Assembly: GCA_009760855.2 (NCBI GenBank)
Contig: WPIO01000087.1
Coordinates: forward strand, 22,501-86,500
From: Cristatella mucedo
Lineage: Eukaryota > Bryozoa > Phylactolaemata > Cristatellidae
Reading direction: 5' to 3'
DNA length: 64,000 bases
Of this stretch, positions 1 to 10,195 are shown piece after piece. Both the position numbers and the translations under genes were made by a program. Position 1 is the stretch's first letter, and each line of letters begins with the position of its first letter. Below the pieces are notes generated by a model. That model did no database searches, was not told the DNA's origin, and saw only the letters and a program-made list of their open reading frames with translations.

Positions 1-1064
1 CATCAGCTTGATCGTCTGCTAGTGACATCAATAGCCATGGCCAGAGAAGCTGCTCTCCGGCTCCAGGCAGCATGCTTGCAAGCACTAGCTAGGAATGACA
101 CGAAGGCCAATCTGTGCTATTCTGTGCTGTCTACACTCTAAATCGAAACAGTGGGGGGGACTACAGATTCACCTGACAGGTAATTGATCCGCCACTTCGC
201 CGGGATCCCATTTCGTCTCAATGGCCAACAAAAAAGGGACCAGAAGACACTCACCGCATGTTTGTAGCCATCAATCTGTCATATTGGTCCATCGATGTAG
301 TCTCGATTGTTCCATATGCCAAGATGCCAGCATTATTAACCTAAAAAAAGTCTGTAGCATATCTCGTGCATTTTGCTCAGACTGGCATGAGGTTAGCAAC
401 CTGAGCTTGCTAAAGTAGGAATTTCTGCTACAACAGCCACAACTAAACAGCCAAACGTGTTCCACCTTATTATGGTTTCTCATGCTGCTACTACAACAAG
501 TTCGTGACTAATTAACGGTCGCCAGAGGTTAAACGGTCGAGGCTGATGAGGACTTGTAAGAATTTTTCCCACAAGCATAATACAAGCTTTGGCATTATAA
601 TATCATACCCAGGTGGTACCTTGTCTATTCACGGCTCATCTGGCGTGTTTCAGTTCCTGCCAGTGTGGCCCATCAGTAGGTGCTGTTGGAAGACTTTAAA
701 AGTTAGGGCCTTGTAGGCAGGCATTAATGCACTCAACAACATCAGAAATAAATGACAGCTGGTGCAATTTTTTTGGAATGCCGATAGATCTTTGCAGGTA
801 TGCACAGGAAGGCTCGACAACTAAAGCAACAAAGCAGTTTACAAGTTACCTTACTACTGATTACTGAGGTAAAGCTGTTACCACCATATATAGATCTTCA
901 CCTGACAGCAACATATGAGCTTTATCAAGTGCATTATTATTATTATTATATCAGCCAGCTGCTATTTAATTCTCTGCTGCTTAAGGCACAATGCTTCCTT
1001 CAATTGCAGATGTTGCCAGAAGGTGAAACTGATCAACAGATTCTGCTTAGTTGCTACATTTACA
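1..1064. other. Unassigned DNA left of the SDR exons
   Basis: I see no convincing gene here. Several frames are open for 60-130 codons, but none shows a recognisable motif or paired splice sites. If the SDR gene on the minus strand continues, its catalytic (YxxxK) exons should lie here or beyond the left edge. I searched the minus strand for the expected Asn-Asn-Ala-Gly codons and did not find them. A short (TTA)n run lies near 931-950. Confidence 0.4.
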
Positions 1065-1206
1065 CACACACAACATATACACAAACACGCACAAACACGC
1101 AAGCACACATACACTAAAATATGCACACCTGCACACATGCAAAACATTCACACCGAAAACACAAGTATACACAAATACATATAAGCACACACACGCATAT
1201 ACACGG
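1065..1206. repeat. Imperfect CA microsatellite
   Basis: This is an interrupted (CA)n tract with many ACACAC and CACGCA variants. It begins just downstream, in minus-strand sense, of the SDR exon 2 donor, so it lies in the next intron if that gene is intact. The His/Thr-rich and Cys/Val-rich translations of this stretch are by-products of the dinucleotide repeat. Confidence 0.85.
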
Positions 1207-1220
1207 GAAAGGCATGCTAC

Positions 1221-1486
1221 CAGCACATCCAGTCGGCCATAGTGAGAGATGGTGGCTTCCATGAGATGTCTGATGTCTTCGTCACGTGTCACATCAGCAA
1301 TGCACAGGAATGGCTCATCACCAAAGGCATCACGTGTCGGCTCTGGAGCATGAGCAAGGACTGCTTTCTGACGACACTGAGCTGCAGAAGAGTGCAGATT
1401 AGACTCGTTCCTTCCAGAAAGCACCAGCTTGGCCCCCAAGGAGGCAAAACGCTCGGCAATGGCTGCACCAATGCCTGAGCTGGCTC
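1221..1486 (-). CDS. Short-chain dehydrogenase/reductase, exon 2 (partial gene)
   Basis: This exon encodes the Rossmann-fold part of a classical SDR, an NAD(P)(H)-dependent oxidoreductase. It starts after a TTTCAG acceptor and completes the glycine-rich dinucleotide motif TGxxxGIG (reading GASSGIGAAIAERFASLGAK). It continues through beta-2 (LVLSGRNESNL, the Arg pointing to NADP preference in many family members) and the CIADVTRDEDI segment. It ends in HYGRLDVL at a GTAGCA donor, where the family consensus continues V-N-N-A-G. Length is 266 nt: 2 nt complete the split glycine codon and 88 full codons follow. The catalytic Ser, Tyr and Lys exons are not visible, so the gene runs off the window or is broken. 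The substrate cannot be inferred. Confidence 0.85.
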
Positions 1487-1507
1487 CTGAAATATGGGAA
1501 TCAATAA

Positions 1508-2870
1508 AGATTATAATAATAATAATGCACTTGATAAAGAGACCTCAGAGAACTCAATCTCTTTCTAGGACTTAACACTTGCTGCAAAGAGAAACACGAT
1601 TGAATGGTGAGTGCTTGATGCCTGACAAACAACATGAATAACATGGCTAGGGGTTACATGCACAGGGTCAGCATGCAAATGTAGTTAGTGGCAGCATGCA
1701 CACTGCCAGCACACATAAGCACATGAAGGACGAATCACAGGGACCCACTAAATACTGTCCTGAATAGGTGTGTTTTGAAGTTCTTTTTAAATGTGGTCAA
1801 GTCACGCGATATTCAGACGCAAGTCGGGAGGGAGTTCCAGGCTTTGGGAGCATACAAACTAAATGCTCGGTCCCCAAAGGATTTGAGGTGTGTACGAGGT
1901 ATTGGTAGACTGTTGGATCCAGAAAACTGGTGGTACGATGCTTGGCCTGATGGGGTAGTATATCTGAGAGATAGGCTGGAGCCATAGAATGAAGGGACCT
2001 AAAAGTGAGTGACAAAACCCTGAAGTCAATCCGTTGCTTGACTGGTAGCCAGTGCAGATCGGCAAGAAGTGGTTTGATGTGGCAACTGCGACGATCACGA
2101 CAGAGAAGCCTAGCTGCGTAGTTTAGCACCAGCTGTAATCGCCTGATTGTACATGCCGGTAGGCCAGCAAGCAGTGAGTTACAGAGGTCAAGACAGGATG
2201 TCACAAATGCATGGACCAACTTAGACGTGGTATCATTATCTAAACAACCCCGAATTTTAGCAATGTTATGTAGCTGAAAGTAGACAGACTTGACTGTGGA
2301 GCTGATGTGGTCGTCTAACGAGAGGTCACTTTGGAACATGACACCTAGATTTCGAGCTGATTCAACTGGAGATATGCTGGCAGAGCCAATTTTGTGGGTC
2401 AGCCTTTCCAATTTCTGAATCACACTGGCTTTGCCCATAACTAGTAAGTTAGTTTTATCATCGTTTAGTTTTAGAAAATTTGCAGCCATCAATACATGCT
2501 GCAAGTGAGTTGAGAGAATTCGAGGTGCTCGAAGGCTGGGAGGGATCAAAGCAAAGGTACAACTGTGTGTCATCCGCATAGAAATGAAAGCCTGGATTGT
2601 GCTTGGCAATCACATCAGTAAGAGGGAGAGTATAAACCATGAAAAAAACCAGACCTAGTATGGAGCCCTGAGGTACCCCATATTTCAGAGGGACCTTGGA
2701 TGATCTTTGTCCATTCACGTCAATACTCTGGAGTCTCCCACTGAGATAGGCCCTGAACCATTGCAGAGCAGTGCCAGTGATGCCCAGGCGAGATGAGAGG
2801 CACTCTAGAAGAACTTTGTGATCGATCTATCAAAACCTACCGAAAGATGGAGCAAAACAAGCAGATCAAT
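1508..2870 (-). mobile_element. LINE (L2/CR1-like) fragment, 5'-truncated, inside SDR intron 1
   Basis: This is the 3' part of the window's main LINE family, in the same orientation as the SDR gene. The minus strand shows the reverse transcriptase block YGVPQGSILG, the catalytic FHFYADDTQLY, the thumb/C-terminal segment (NFLKLNDDKTNLLVMGK) and the C-terminal WLPVKQRIDF block. It ends in the 3' hairpin and an (ATT)n tail. Several frameshifts and stops break the frame, for example between the YADD part and the NFLKLNDD part. The tail lies 22 bp upstream of the SDR exon 2 acceptor. It is non-functional as a protein source. Confidence 0.9.
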
Positions 2871-4306
2871 AGTTGCTATAGAGTTACTAGAGGTAACTAT
2901 GCAAATCTGACCGGGTGGGATGCTGCCATTGACACTATTCTTTCAGTGGACAGCCTTAACATGACAATGTTTGCACAATCACCAGTCTCAATATTAGAGC
3001 CGCAGATGAGCCTCCACAGCTACCACCCAGCATGCACTGGCTTTTTAAGGATTTGCTGGCTTCAGGATTCGAATCCAGGACGGGGTCATGCAGTGTAACA
3101 CACTGCTGTGAAAACATTTCCTAATGAACCTCACCTAAAGAGATATCCATCGTCATGCGGCAGGCTTTGGCAGGACAAAATTGCATTGGCAATATAAGCG
3201 ACGGAAGGACAAGATGCCAGCAACCGGACAATTGATTATGGGAGCAAAGAGCTGAACAGTATAGCTCAACATGCTTAAGTCGCACCAATCATTTGAGGTC
3301 AAGCTAGAGCACCAGGTTGCCTTAGCTTCGATGGCATTTGACTGCCTACATATCTGGTCAAGAAAGCAGATCAGTGTTGATACAAGATCATCAATCAGTT
3401 TCTAGGTGGTCACTGAAAGTCTGATCAGTTGAGAGAAGTGCGTACAGGAGGCTCATCCGATCGCACATGAAAACTGATGCTGAACATGAAGCATGACTGA
3501 CTGATCTGACTAGTCCTTTAAAAGGCTTGGTTTTCATTTGTTGACTGGATGGAATTGCGAACATTACAAAAACTAGTCACCACACACACGCATTAGTAGA
3601 TATGGATTTATTCCCGTGACTGGAGTTTTTCGAGGCGAAAATAATGCCAGCAATATATGTAATGCTCATATTGATACACCAGCAAGCCGTAAAAAGCTAG
3701 AGGCTGTTTTATTGACAAGTGTCTGGGCAAAAGCAGACAATGCATGGTTAGCTATATATTTAAAATTACTTTGTCTAATGTGGCAAGCTTGTTGTGCCCC
3801 AGTGCCTCCTACAAGAACTGAGGCAATTTACGGGAAAACTTAAGAAAAGCCCTCTGTTAGTCAGGCTGGACTAGCCTACGACCTTGGACTGTTAAGCTAT
3901 GTGCCAAGATCGGGCGAATAATTAATGCATGGTTAAATACCACTCATAATCGCGCGCAAACCTGATCCAGCTATTCAGCCGACATGGGCAGATTCTGTCC
4001 ATTTTCTCTTTTCCTTTGTCCATTATGGCAGTCACGGCTACTCATACGACCATCCACGAGCACAGCCGCAACTTACATGCAAGCTCTGCGATCAACCGAT
4101 ACCGACACAATGCTAACCTTGCCATCTGTACGAGTTGTTTCCAAATATATCTGCATACAACTGCCACGTGGGGCTTAATCGTCGACTCTTCCGGCCAACG
4201 CCAACGTGCACGCCCCCCACATTGCCAGGCAGTCCAAGCCGCCACGATGCCTGCGTCCCCAGCGCAGGCTAAGCATGCAATATACTGAGAGCGCCTAAGA
4301 ACCTTG
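2871..4306. other. Remainder of SDR intron 1
   Basis: There is no coding signal. Near 3,048-3,075 the minus strand carries a GGATTCGAATCC T-arm/B-box-like palindrome typical of tRNA-derived SINEs. I cannot define an A box or element ends, so it is only mentioned here. Confidence 0.4.
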
Positions 4307-4307
4307 C

Positions 4308-4362
4308 CTGTTACGAGGACGACTTTCCCCGCAAATTCGGTCGGAAAGCCCGCACAAGCCAT
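4308..4362 (-). CDS. Short-chain dehydrogenase/reductase, exon 1 with start codon
   Basis: The ATG sits in a strong Kozak context (GCCATGG). Eighteen codons plus one base encode MACAGFPTEFAGKVVLVTG, matching the SDR N-terminus (GKVVLVTG, beta-1 and the start of the glycine motif). Joining the final G of ACAG to GA of exon 2 gives V-T-G-A-S-S-G-I-G with no change. The bases after the exon are GCAAGG, so the donor is GC rather than GT. The nearest GT donor (AAG/GTTCTT) would put exon 2 out of frame. The intron is 2,821 bp. A cytosolic or organelle-associated enzyme is plausible, but no targeting signal is evident. Confidence 0.8.
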
Positions 4363-4869
4363 GGCAAACCGAATATAACTGCGCTATACGATATCAGTCG
4401 AGGTCACAAGCTGAATGACCTGATCACAGCAATGCCATTTCACACATTTGTAGCCACCTAGCGATGTAATTTGGGCAGTTGTAGCCCTTTGCAGATAGTA
4501 AAGTGATATCAGCTCAATTAGTGATTAGATTAACAATGCTGCTGGTCTAAGCTTGATACATTAAATAGTCTAATGTCTTCCTCTCTTGCCTTGAAGGAGA
4601 TATACAGTGGTGTCTTGGCCTACGAGTTTAATTCATTCTGTGACCCAGCACATAATACAAATTACTCCTTCGTCTAATACATTTTCCCTATCGTAATAAA
4701 TTGAAATGGCATTTATTAAATCCAAACCACCAACAAAATCTGTGATTTTCTACACACGTTTTTTTTTAAATTGTCAGTAAACTCGTTTTATTTAGTATCA
4801 TGTGCAGCATTTACCTTGGAGAGTGGGATTATTAAAAATGCTCACAGGGTCGTATTAGAAGTGCTGACG

Positions 4870-5400
4870 AGAGTTGCTTAATCTTATTCAACTGAGTTTT
4901 TTTTACGCTATTCTCTCTTTCGTCCACAGAGGTTTTCGATTAAAAGCTAACCAGTGGTGTATGTTTCATTCTCCTTTTCAGAATATTTCCGGAATAAGTT
5001 AGACAAGTGTCATTAAATAGCTCCGTCAATCACCTAGTTTCTAATTTTTCCGGATGTTTATTTTGAATAAAATCAGAAAGTATCTCCGAATTTTTTCTCA
5101 GAATTTCCTTCATTTCACTTTTAGAAATAATCTCTGCGTTATTGATTTCTTTAAAAATCCTCCACGGTTGGCTGAGTCTGTAGTTTCTCTAGCTCGCCTG
5201 TTTTCAGCTCTTTGGATTGCTGTTCAATGAGCTCGTTGATGTCAACCTCATTTCTGTCCATGCCGATGGACTTGCCGAGGGATACAATCTCCATCACCAC
5301 TGCTGTTTCGCGTGCGAGTTTTTCAAATTCTCTTTCGGACACAACTTCGGGCTACAGCTGTATCTTCCTGCTTGCAGGTCATTTACACATTTATTGAAAC
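4870..5400 (-). pseudogene. Tigger/pogo (Tc1-mariner superfamily) transposase C-terminal relic
   Basis: Three minus-strand frames, joined only by frameshifts, give the C-terminal tail typical of Tigger/CENP-B-like DDE transposases. They read IVSLGKSIGM and DINELIEQQSKELKTGEL (about 5,170-5,290), then SEMKEILRKNSEILSDF and NKHPEKLETR (about 5,030-5,150), then ELFNDTCLTY and ILKRRMKHTPLVSF (about 4,920-5,023). The order and spacing match the family tail (EEL..HxEELTxEEL, HPEK, FND, LKRRxKQ). No HTH or DDD catalytic domain is present. Frameshifts lie near 5,150 and 5,025, and probably near 5,330 where KLCPKENLK is in another frame. This is a dead, old copy. Confidence 0.72.
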
Positions 5401-5458
5401 TAATAAAACTCGTAGCGAGTCTCACAGAGAATTCAGCCTAGCGCTGCTAAGGCCTGTT

Positions 5459-6024
5459 TCAATAAATGTCTGGGAAACATTTTGCCGGCCCGGAAAGGTA
5501 AGCAGATTCCCTTCGCTTTGAAAAGCCTCCAGAAATTAGCGAGTCCTCTGCTCCTTCAGTTGAGTTAGTACACTTCTTCTCCAGCTCGCCAAAATCTGTT
5601 TCATTCCCCTTTACAAATTTAAGAACACAGAAGTTGAGCAATGTTGATTTTGTGCTGTTGCTTAGAACACCCTCTGTGACCGTTAGCAAGATCTTGCCGG
5701 TAAATGCTTTTTGCCGCTCCTAAGCAGTATGCGAAAATCGTTGAAATGACTACTTAAATCTCTGTTTCTTAGGCAAATCGCATCGTCCACATTTACATTC
5801 GCGCCGCGAGAGACAACTCTTTCTAAATGAAGTAGCATACTAAGCACGAGAAGGGTAGCAGCCACTGCTCCCATTGACTCGCCAGCACACGTCGGGTCAT
5901 CCTTTATCCAAACAACTAGAGCTAGCAACTGTTCTGTAGCGCGTTTAAAGCTGTCGATGTTTAAGCGACCTATCCGGTCAAGCCTCGCGGCCGACGAAAT
6001 CAGGCTCAATAAAGATACCAACGA
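5459..6024 (-). pseudogene. Decayed copy of unrecognised gene X
   Basis: A minus-strand frame is open for about 110 codons from a possible ATTAG acceptor at 6,025. It includes LLALVVWIKDDPTCAGESMG and ATLLVLSMLLHLERVVS. A second frame follows with STLLNFCVLKFVKGNETDFG and ELEKKC. That second part aligns with the gene X terminal exon near 44.3 kb (CVLVFAEEDGNDFDELEEQ) and 16.4 kb. The real C-terminus appears only after another frameshift (LLKQALAALG then stop, near 5,440). Nucleotide similarity to 44.9-45.1 kb continues upstream, so exon A-like and terminal parts lie closer together here than in the other copies. I do not recognise the family. Confidence 0.4.
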
Positions 6025-6735
6025 CTAATGGCTCATTCGCACAAAAATTTAAGGCAATAGTGGTGAGGTAGAACATATTTAGAAGTTGAGTCGTGCACAC
6101 GCGGGGATTCGATTAAGCGCTATAGCTTGTAAACTGAATCAATAGGTGCTCCGTAGGAAGGTCTCATATAGCAGCTACGATTCTACTGCTACTACGTTGA
6201 AGGTCAGATTTACTAACCCCGATGGCTCCTGGAGTCTCTCCAGCCCAGGCCAATTCAGCCAACAGGCAAAATAAATCTTTGGTCGTATGTATGTTAGCTA
6301 TGTACCCAGGCTGGTTTGGTTGGCTGCGACGGGACGGCCGTAATGTGTTCAGGGTCGCCGGCTTAGCCGGGTCTTACCTGCGGGCATGGCCGGGTGTGGG
6401 GTGACGAGAGGTCACAGGGGCGCTCGGGAAACTAAAGTTGGACGTGTAAGTCGTGGTGTTGGACGCTCCCGGTCTCGCCGAGTTGTGTACCCGGATGGGT
6501 ACAGGCATGCTCCGGCGATGTGGCCATGCATGCACAGCGACGAGTACCCAAAGTCCGAGCAAAGCCGTATACCTTGCTCGTTGTTACGGCTTGTATATTC
6601 AGCGTTCCCCCTGAAGCATGTTTCGTGGTTCCTGTGAGCTGGAGTCTTTCTGCAAAAGCTCTCGACTGAGCTAGAGGTCGACTCCGACTATCCAAGTAGT
6701 TACTCAGCTAGCCGGATCTTTGACGGCATGCCCTT
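6025..6735. other. Unassigned DNA before the solo LTR
   Basis: GC content rises from about 6,330. Frames up to 87 codons are open on both strands, but they have no motif or splice pairing. I see nothing that supports a gene. Confidence 0.4.
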
Positions 6736-6739
6736 GTAC

Positions 6740-8078
6740 TGTAGCGCCCGGCTGGCTTTGGCTGAATTTTAACGCGAACAAGAGCTGTTCGGCGGCGGGC
6801 TAGAGCCCCTTTGTCCTGGAGCAGTGAGCCAGAGAGGAGCGTCAGTGCGGTTAGAGAGGAAGCGCTTAGGAGCAGGCCAGGAAGCTCTGAGACGAGCGGC
6901 GGCGATTCGGCCTTTAGAATTGGTCCGATACTCGCGGAAGCTGCTGATAGATGTTGGCTGGCCTGTCAACCCCCGCCTTCCCTCTTTCCAAGAAAGAATC
7001 TTCTGGAACCCATTCGCCATTCAAGCTGGACGGAGGTGCCCTGCCAGTGGCCTGGGAACGGTAGTCATTCCTTTCCGTAATGGGCCAAGGTGTCCGGGCC
7101 CAATACCACTAAGGTCTTGCCCCATTGTCTCAGCCAAGTATTTAAGAGTCGAGCGACGCTCGCTCTGGGTCTTTTGCCTCGTGTCTTTTTGTCTGTGGTC
7201 TTCTGTCTTTGGTCCGGCTCCGCCGTCGGACTCGTTTTCTCTGGAAGCGAGGGAGGAGGGCGGGCTGTCCGCCGACGATGGACGGAACAAGACGAGACAG
7301 CTCTAGGAGGATTCGGTGGAACCCCACCGAACACGGTCGTATCGCGCCCGAGCTGGCATTTTTGTGTGTTCTTTCGTGTTTTTGTGTTTCTTTTGTGTCG
7401 TGTGTGTGCGCGCTAGCACGTGGTCTCGGCATAGGGATTTGCCGGCGCGAGCTAGGCGTAGTTGGCGTGTGTGGAGCTCTAGTTCACCGGGTAGGGTTTA
7501 GGCTCCGGGTCGCGCTTCAGTGTGGAGAAGTATTTCCTCCGCAGGAGTGCTTGAGTTGGCGTGTGTGGAGTATTCCGGTCGCACTGGTGGAAACCGAGTT
7601 CTAGTTCACCGGGTAGGGTTTAGACTCCGGTTCGCACTTCAGTGTGGAGAAGTACTCCCTCCGCTCGAGTGTTTAAGTTGGCATGTTTGGGGTATTCCCT
7701 CGGCACAGGTGGGAACGGATTCCTAGTTCACCGGTTAGGGTTTAGGGTCCGGGTCGCGCTTAGTGTAGAGGAGTATTCCCTCCGCAAGAGTGTTGAACGT
7801 GCGAGGAGTGTGGAGATAAAGCTGAACTAGACGCGCAGCGACTTTGTGCGCTTGCGAATAAAGTTCAGTAAAATCCCCAATTTGTGTGTCTTGCTTCCAA
7901 TTCACGCCGCGGGCTCACGACCCCCTTTAGTAACGGTAAGCAGGTCAGCGCCAGAAACGCTCGTTTCGTGGCGGCCAGCTTATTGCGCATAGGCGCGCAC
8001 CGAACGGCATTGGGCGATAGGCTACGCCGCTAGGTAAGCGGCAGGTCAAGCTTACCCCGCCGAGCCTTCGGCGTTACA
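6740..8078 (+). mobile_element. Solo LTR of an LTR retrotransposon
   Basis: This 1,339-bp block begins TGTAGCGCC and ends GGCGTTACA, a near-perfect inverted terminal pair with TG...CA ends. It is flanked on both sides by GTAC (6,736-6,739 and 8,079-8,082), a 4-bp target-site duplication. Internal LTR signals are a TATA-like TATTTAAG at 7,139, a polyadenylation signal AATAAA at 7,857-7,862 and a GT-rich stretch at about 7,881. The block is GC-rich unlike its surroundings and holds a 122-bp tandem repeat. There is no gag/pol and no second LTR, which suggests recombination between two LTRs. A Ty3/gypsy origin is plausible but not shown. Frames up to 160 codons inside it have no recognisable domain. 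Confidence 0.82.
7479..7800 (+). repeat. 122-bp tandem repeat inside the solo LTR
   Basis: Three copies begin CTAGTTCACCGG at 7,479, 7,601 and 7,723, exactly 122 bp apart. Each continues with TAGGGTTTAG, then a GTGTGGAGAAGTA-like and CTCCGC segment. Copies differ by scattered substitutions. The repeat lies between the TATA-like box and the AATAAA signal, so it would be transcribed. Confidence 0.85.
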
Positions 8079-8082
8079 GTAC

Positions 8083-8519
8083 TATTGAAGCCGCCTGAGC
8101 TACTAACCTGCTTGCTTGCACTTGAAGCACCATCTCGCATTCCTATAGTTTACCTCGCGAAGGATCCTCACTGCAGGCTTGTTTAGTGCCTCTGCTGTTG
8201 TTGGCGCATGCGATATCATAGATGTTTAACCTGACAGTCGCTCGTCTTACCCTAGCTCAGTGGCATGGTGAGCAGAGGCCTGGCCCTGGCTCATGGCATG
8301 GCTGGGAATAGCCTCCACCCCCCCTGCTGGATTTGGGCTACAGCTTATTACTTATCGCTTCTAATTATTTTATCCTTTGCACTATGGTCAGCTAAATTTT
8401 TATCAACTAAGACCGAGGGTCTGGACGTAGAACATGACAAACAATATCTTTCGGTGTAATTATTTTTCGAGAAGACATCCTAGAACTTTAGAAGAAACGC
8501 CTTTTTAAGAATAACGGCT
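8083..8519. other. Unassigned DNA with a small fragment of the tandem unit
   Basis: About 8,380-8,510 resembles 35,605-35,725 and 41,718-41,835 (shared GGTCTGGACGT-like and GCCTTTTTAAGAAT-like words). It is therefore a diverged fragment of the repeated unit. No gene is supported. Confidence 0.4.
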
Positions 8520-8592
8520 GCATCCCACGACCTCGGCCAGCATTTTTCGGGGCAAGCACCTTTGCCACTTGGCCAAACCAGCTCGGCATTGT
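8520..8592 (-). repeat. Possible tRNA-derived SINE head
   Basis: On the minus strand GGTTTGGCCAAGTGGCAAAG resembles a tRNA A box. It is followed by a paired GAC/GTC region ending GAGGTCGTGGGATGCAGCC. This differs from the main SINE family in the window and has no clear B box, so the call is weak. Confidence 0.3.
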
Positions 8593-8631
8593 TAGTGTTT
8601 TCATGCTCAATCAACAACCAGAATACCATGG

Positions 8632-8932
8632 TATGGGGTGACATGCACAGGGTCAGCACACACGTGTAGTTCGTGGCTGCATTCAGCAGTGTCAGCACAC
8701 ACAAGCACATCAAGGACGAGTCACAGGGACCAACTAAATGCTGCCATGCATAGACGCGTGTCTATTTTATTTGTTAATGTGGACAAATCATGAGATTTCG
8801 TGACACTGGTCGGAAGTGAGCTCCTGGCTCTAAGAGCAAACCAACTAAAGGTACGGTCGCAAAAGGATTTGAGGTTTGTACGAGGTATAGTTAAACAGTT
8901 AGATTCCAAAGAAAGGTGATACAATGTTTGAT
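8632..8932 (-). mobile_element. LINE 3'-region fragment
   Basis: The sequence matches the last part of the LINE coding region and its 3' UTR, read on the minus strand (GACATGCACAGGGTCAGCA-type and GGGACCAACTAAATGCTG-type words). It lacks the terminal hairpin and tail and is heavily substituted. Confidence 0.8.
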
Positions 8933-8936
8933 GAAA

Positions 8937-8993
8937 AATGCTAGCTGATTTAACAGCATCTTTTATATAGCGACAGAGAATATGTACTGCTAT
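8937..8993 (-). repeat. SINE 3' end fragment
   Basis: GCTAGCTGATTTAACAGC followed by TATAGCGACAGAGAA matches, on the minus strand, the 3' end of the tRNA-derived SINE seen complete at 49,345-49,518. It sits exactly between two LINE fragments of opposite orientation. Confidence 0.6.
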
Positions 8994-8995
8994 TA

Positions 8996-9893
8996 TTTTC
9001 AAAATCGGCTCTGCCAGCATATCTCCAGTTGAATCTTCACGAAATCTGTGTGTCATGTCCATAAGTGACCTCTCTTTAGACGACCACATCAGCTCCATAA
9101 TCAAGTCTGCCTACTTTCAGCTACATAACATTGCTATAATTTGGGCTTGCTTAGATTAGGATACCACATCTACGTCGATCCATGCATTTGTGACATCCTG
9201 TCTTGACTTTTGTAACTCACTGCTTCCTGGCCTACCGGCATGTGCAATCAGGCGATTATACCTGGTGCAAACCTCCGAAGCTAGACTTAGCTGTCGCGAC
9301 AATCGCAGTTGCCACACCACACCACTTCTTGCCGACCTGCACTGGCTACCAGTCAAGCAATAGATCGACTTCAAGGTTTTTTCACTCACTTTTCGGTCCC
9401 TGCATTAAATTGCTCCAGCCAGTTATCAGATCTACTCAGCCACCAGGTCAAACGTCGCGCCACCTGCTTTTCGGCATCCAGCTGTTTACCAATACCTCGT
9501 ACAACGTCAAATCCTTTGGAGACCGTGCCTTCAGTTCGTATGCTCCCAAAGCCTGGAACTCACTGCCGACTTTTGTCACAACATCCCCTGACTTGACCAC
9601 ATTTACAGAGAACTTAAAAACACACCTATTTAGGACAGCATTTAGTGGGTCCCTGGGATTCGTCCGTCATGTGCTAATGCGTGCTGACACTGTGCATGCT
9701 GCCATTAATCACATTTGCATGCTGACCCTGTGCATGTAACCCCTAACCATGTTATTCATGTTGCTTATCAAGCATAATATAACTCACCATTCAATCGCGT
9801 TTCTCTTTACACCAAATGTAAAGCACCTAGTAAGAGGTGTAGTTCTCTGAGGGTGCTTTACCAAGTGGATTATTATTATTATTATTATTATGC
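8996..9893 (+). mobile_element. LINE fragment, C-terminal half and 3' end
   Basis: It begins in the SASISPV-type segment after the reverse transcriptase core and runs to the 3' end with an (ATT)n tail at 9,869-9,892. Recognisable blocks include SLFGPCIKLLQPV, SFGDRAFSSYAPKAWNSLPT and SPDLTTFTENLKTHLFRTAF. Frameshifts and stops split it, and the longest open stretch is 9,203-9,739. It is non-functional. Confidence 0.88.
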
Positions 9894-9899
9894 TTCTCT

Positions 9900-10062
9900 G
9901 CAGAGTTTTGCATCAGCTGTAAGCTCCTGAGTATACTGGCCAGTAGGCCAGCAAGCAGTGTATAAGTCAAGACTGGATGTACAAATGCACGGACCAATTT
10001 AGACGTGGTATCCCTGTCTAAACATGCCCAGAATTTAGCAAGGTTACAATGTAGACAGACTT
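9900..10062 (-). mobile_element. LINE internal fragment
   Basis: It matches, on the minus strand, the LINE segment around LLAGLPA and DKDTTSKLVHAFVTS. It abuts the tail of the preceding plus-strand LINE and is followed by SINE sequence, so it is a rearranged piece. Confidence 0.75.
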
Positions 10063-10065
10063 GTC

Positions 10066-10195
10066 TCTTTTGTATAGCAACATAATAGCCTCTAGAGCTA
10101 TCTCCACAGCTTGCAGCTGCTGTATATAATCGCCCCAAAAGGATTTCAGCCCACGACATCGGGACCGAGGTCCTGAAAACAAACCGCCTTAAAGA
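10066..10195 (-). repeat. tRNA-derived SINE, diverged copy
   Basis: TATAGCAACATAATAGCCTC, GAGCTATCTCCAC and GACCGAGGTCCTGAAAACAA match the main SINE family in order (3' end to 5' head on the minus strand). The B box has decayed. Confidence 0.6.

Noticed and set aside
180-260. Minus-strand RRNGIPA and, in another frame, EVADQL, resembling an SDR C-terminal region
   Set aside because: It needs a frameshift, and the expected catalytic YxxxK exon is not found between it and exon 2. Too short to claim as an SDR exon.
3040-3100. Possible tRNA gene from GGATTCGAATCC
   Set aside because: There is no acceptor stem or anticodon arm. It is more likely a SINE remnant or chance palindrome.
5683-6021. 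Intact 112-residue protein gene
   Set aside because: The start is not ATG, the frame ends next to a frameshifted gene X-like exon, and similarity to other copies indicates a decayed gene rather than a complete ORF.
6811-7604. Overlapping GC-rich frames of 83-160 codons on both strands
   Set aside because: They lie wholly inside the solo LTR, overlap in several frames and show no domain. High GC and absence of stops explain them.
7470-7800. Regularly spaced repeats as a CRISPR array
   Set aside because: The 122-bp period is a contiguous tandem repeat without distinct spacers, inside an LTR of animal DNA.
9203-9739. 178-codon ORF as a novel gene
   Set aside because: Its residues are the LINE C-terminal domain after frameshift (SFGDRAFSSYAPKAWNSLPT).
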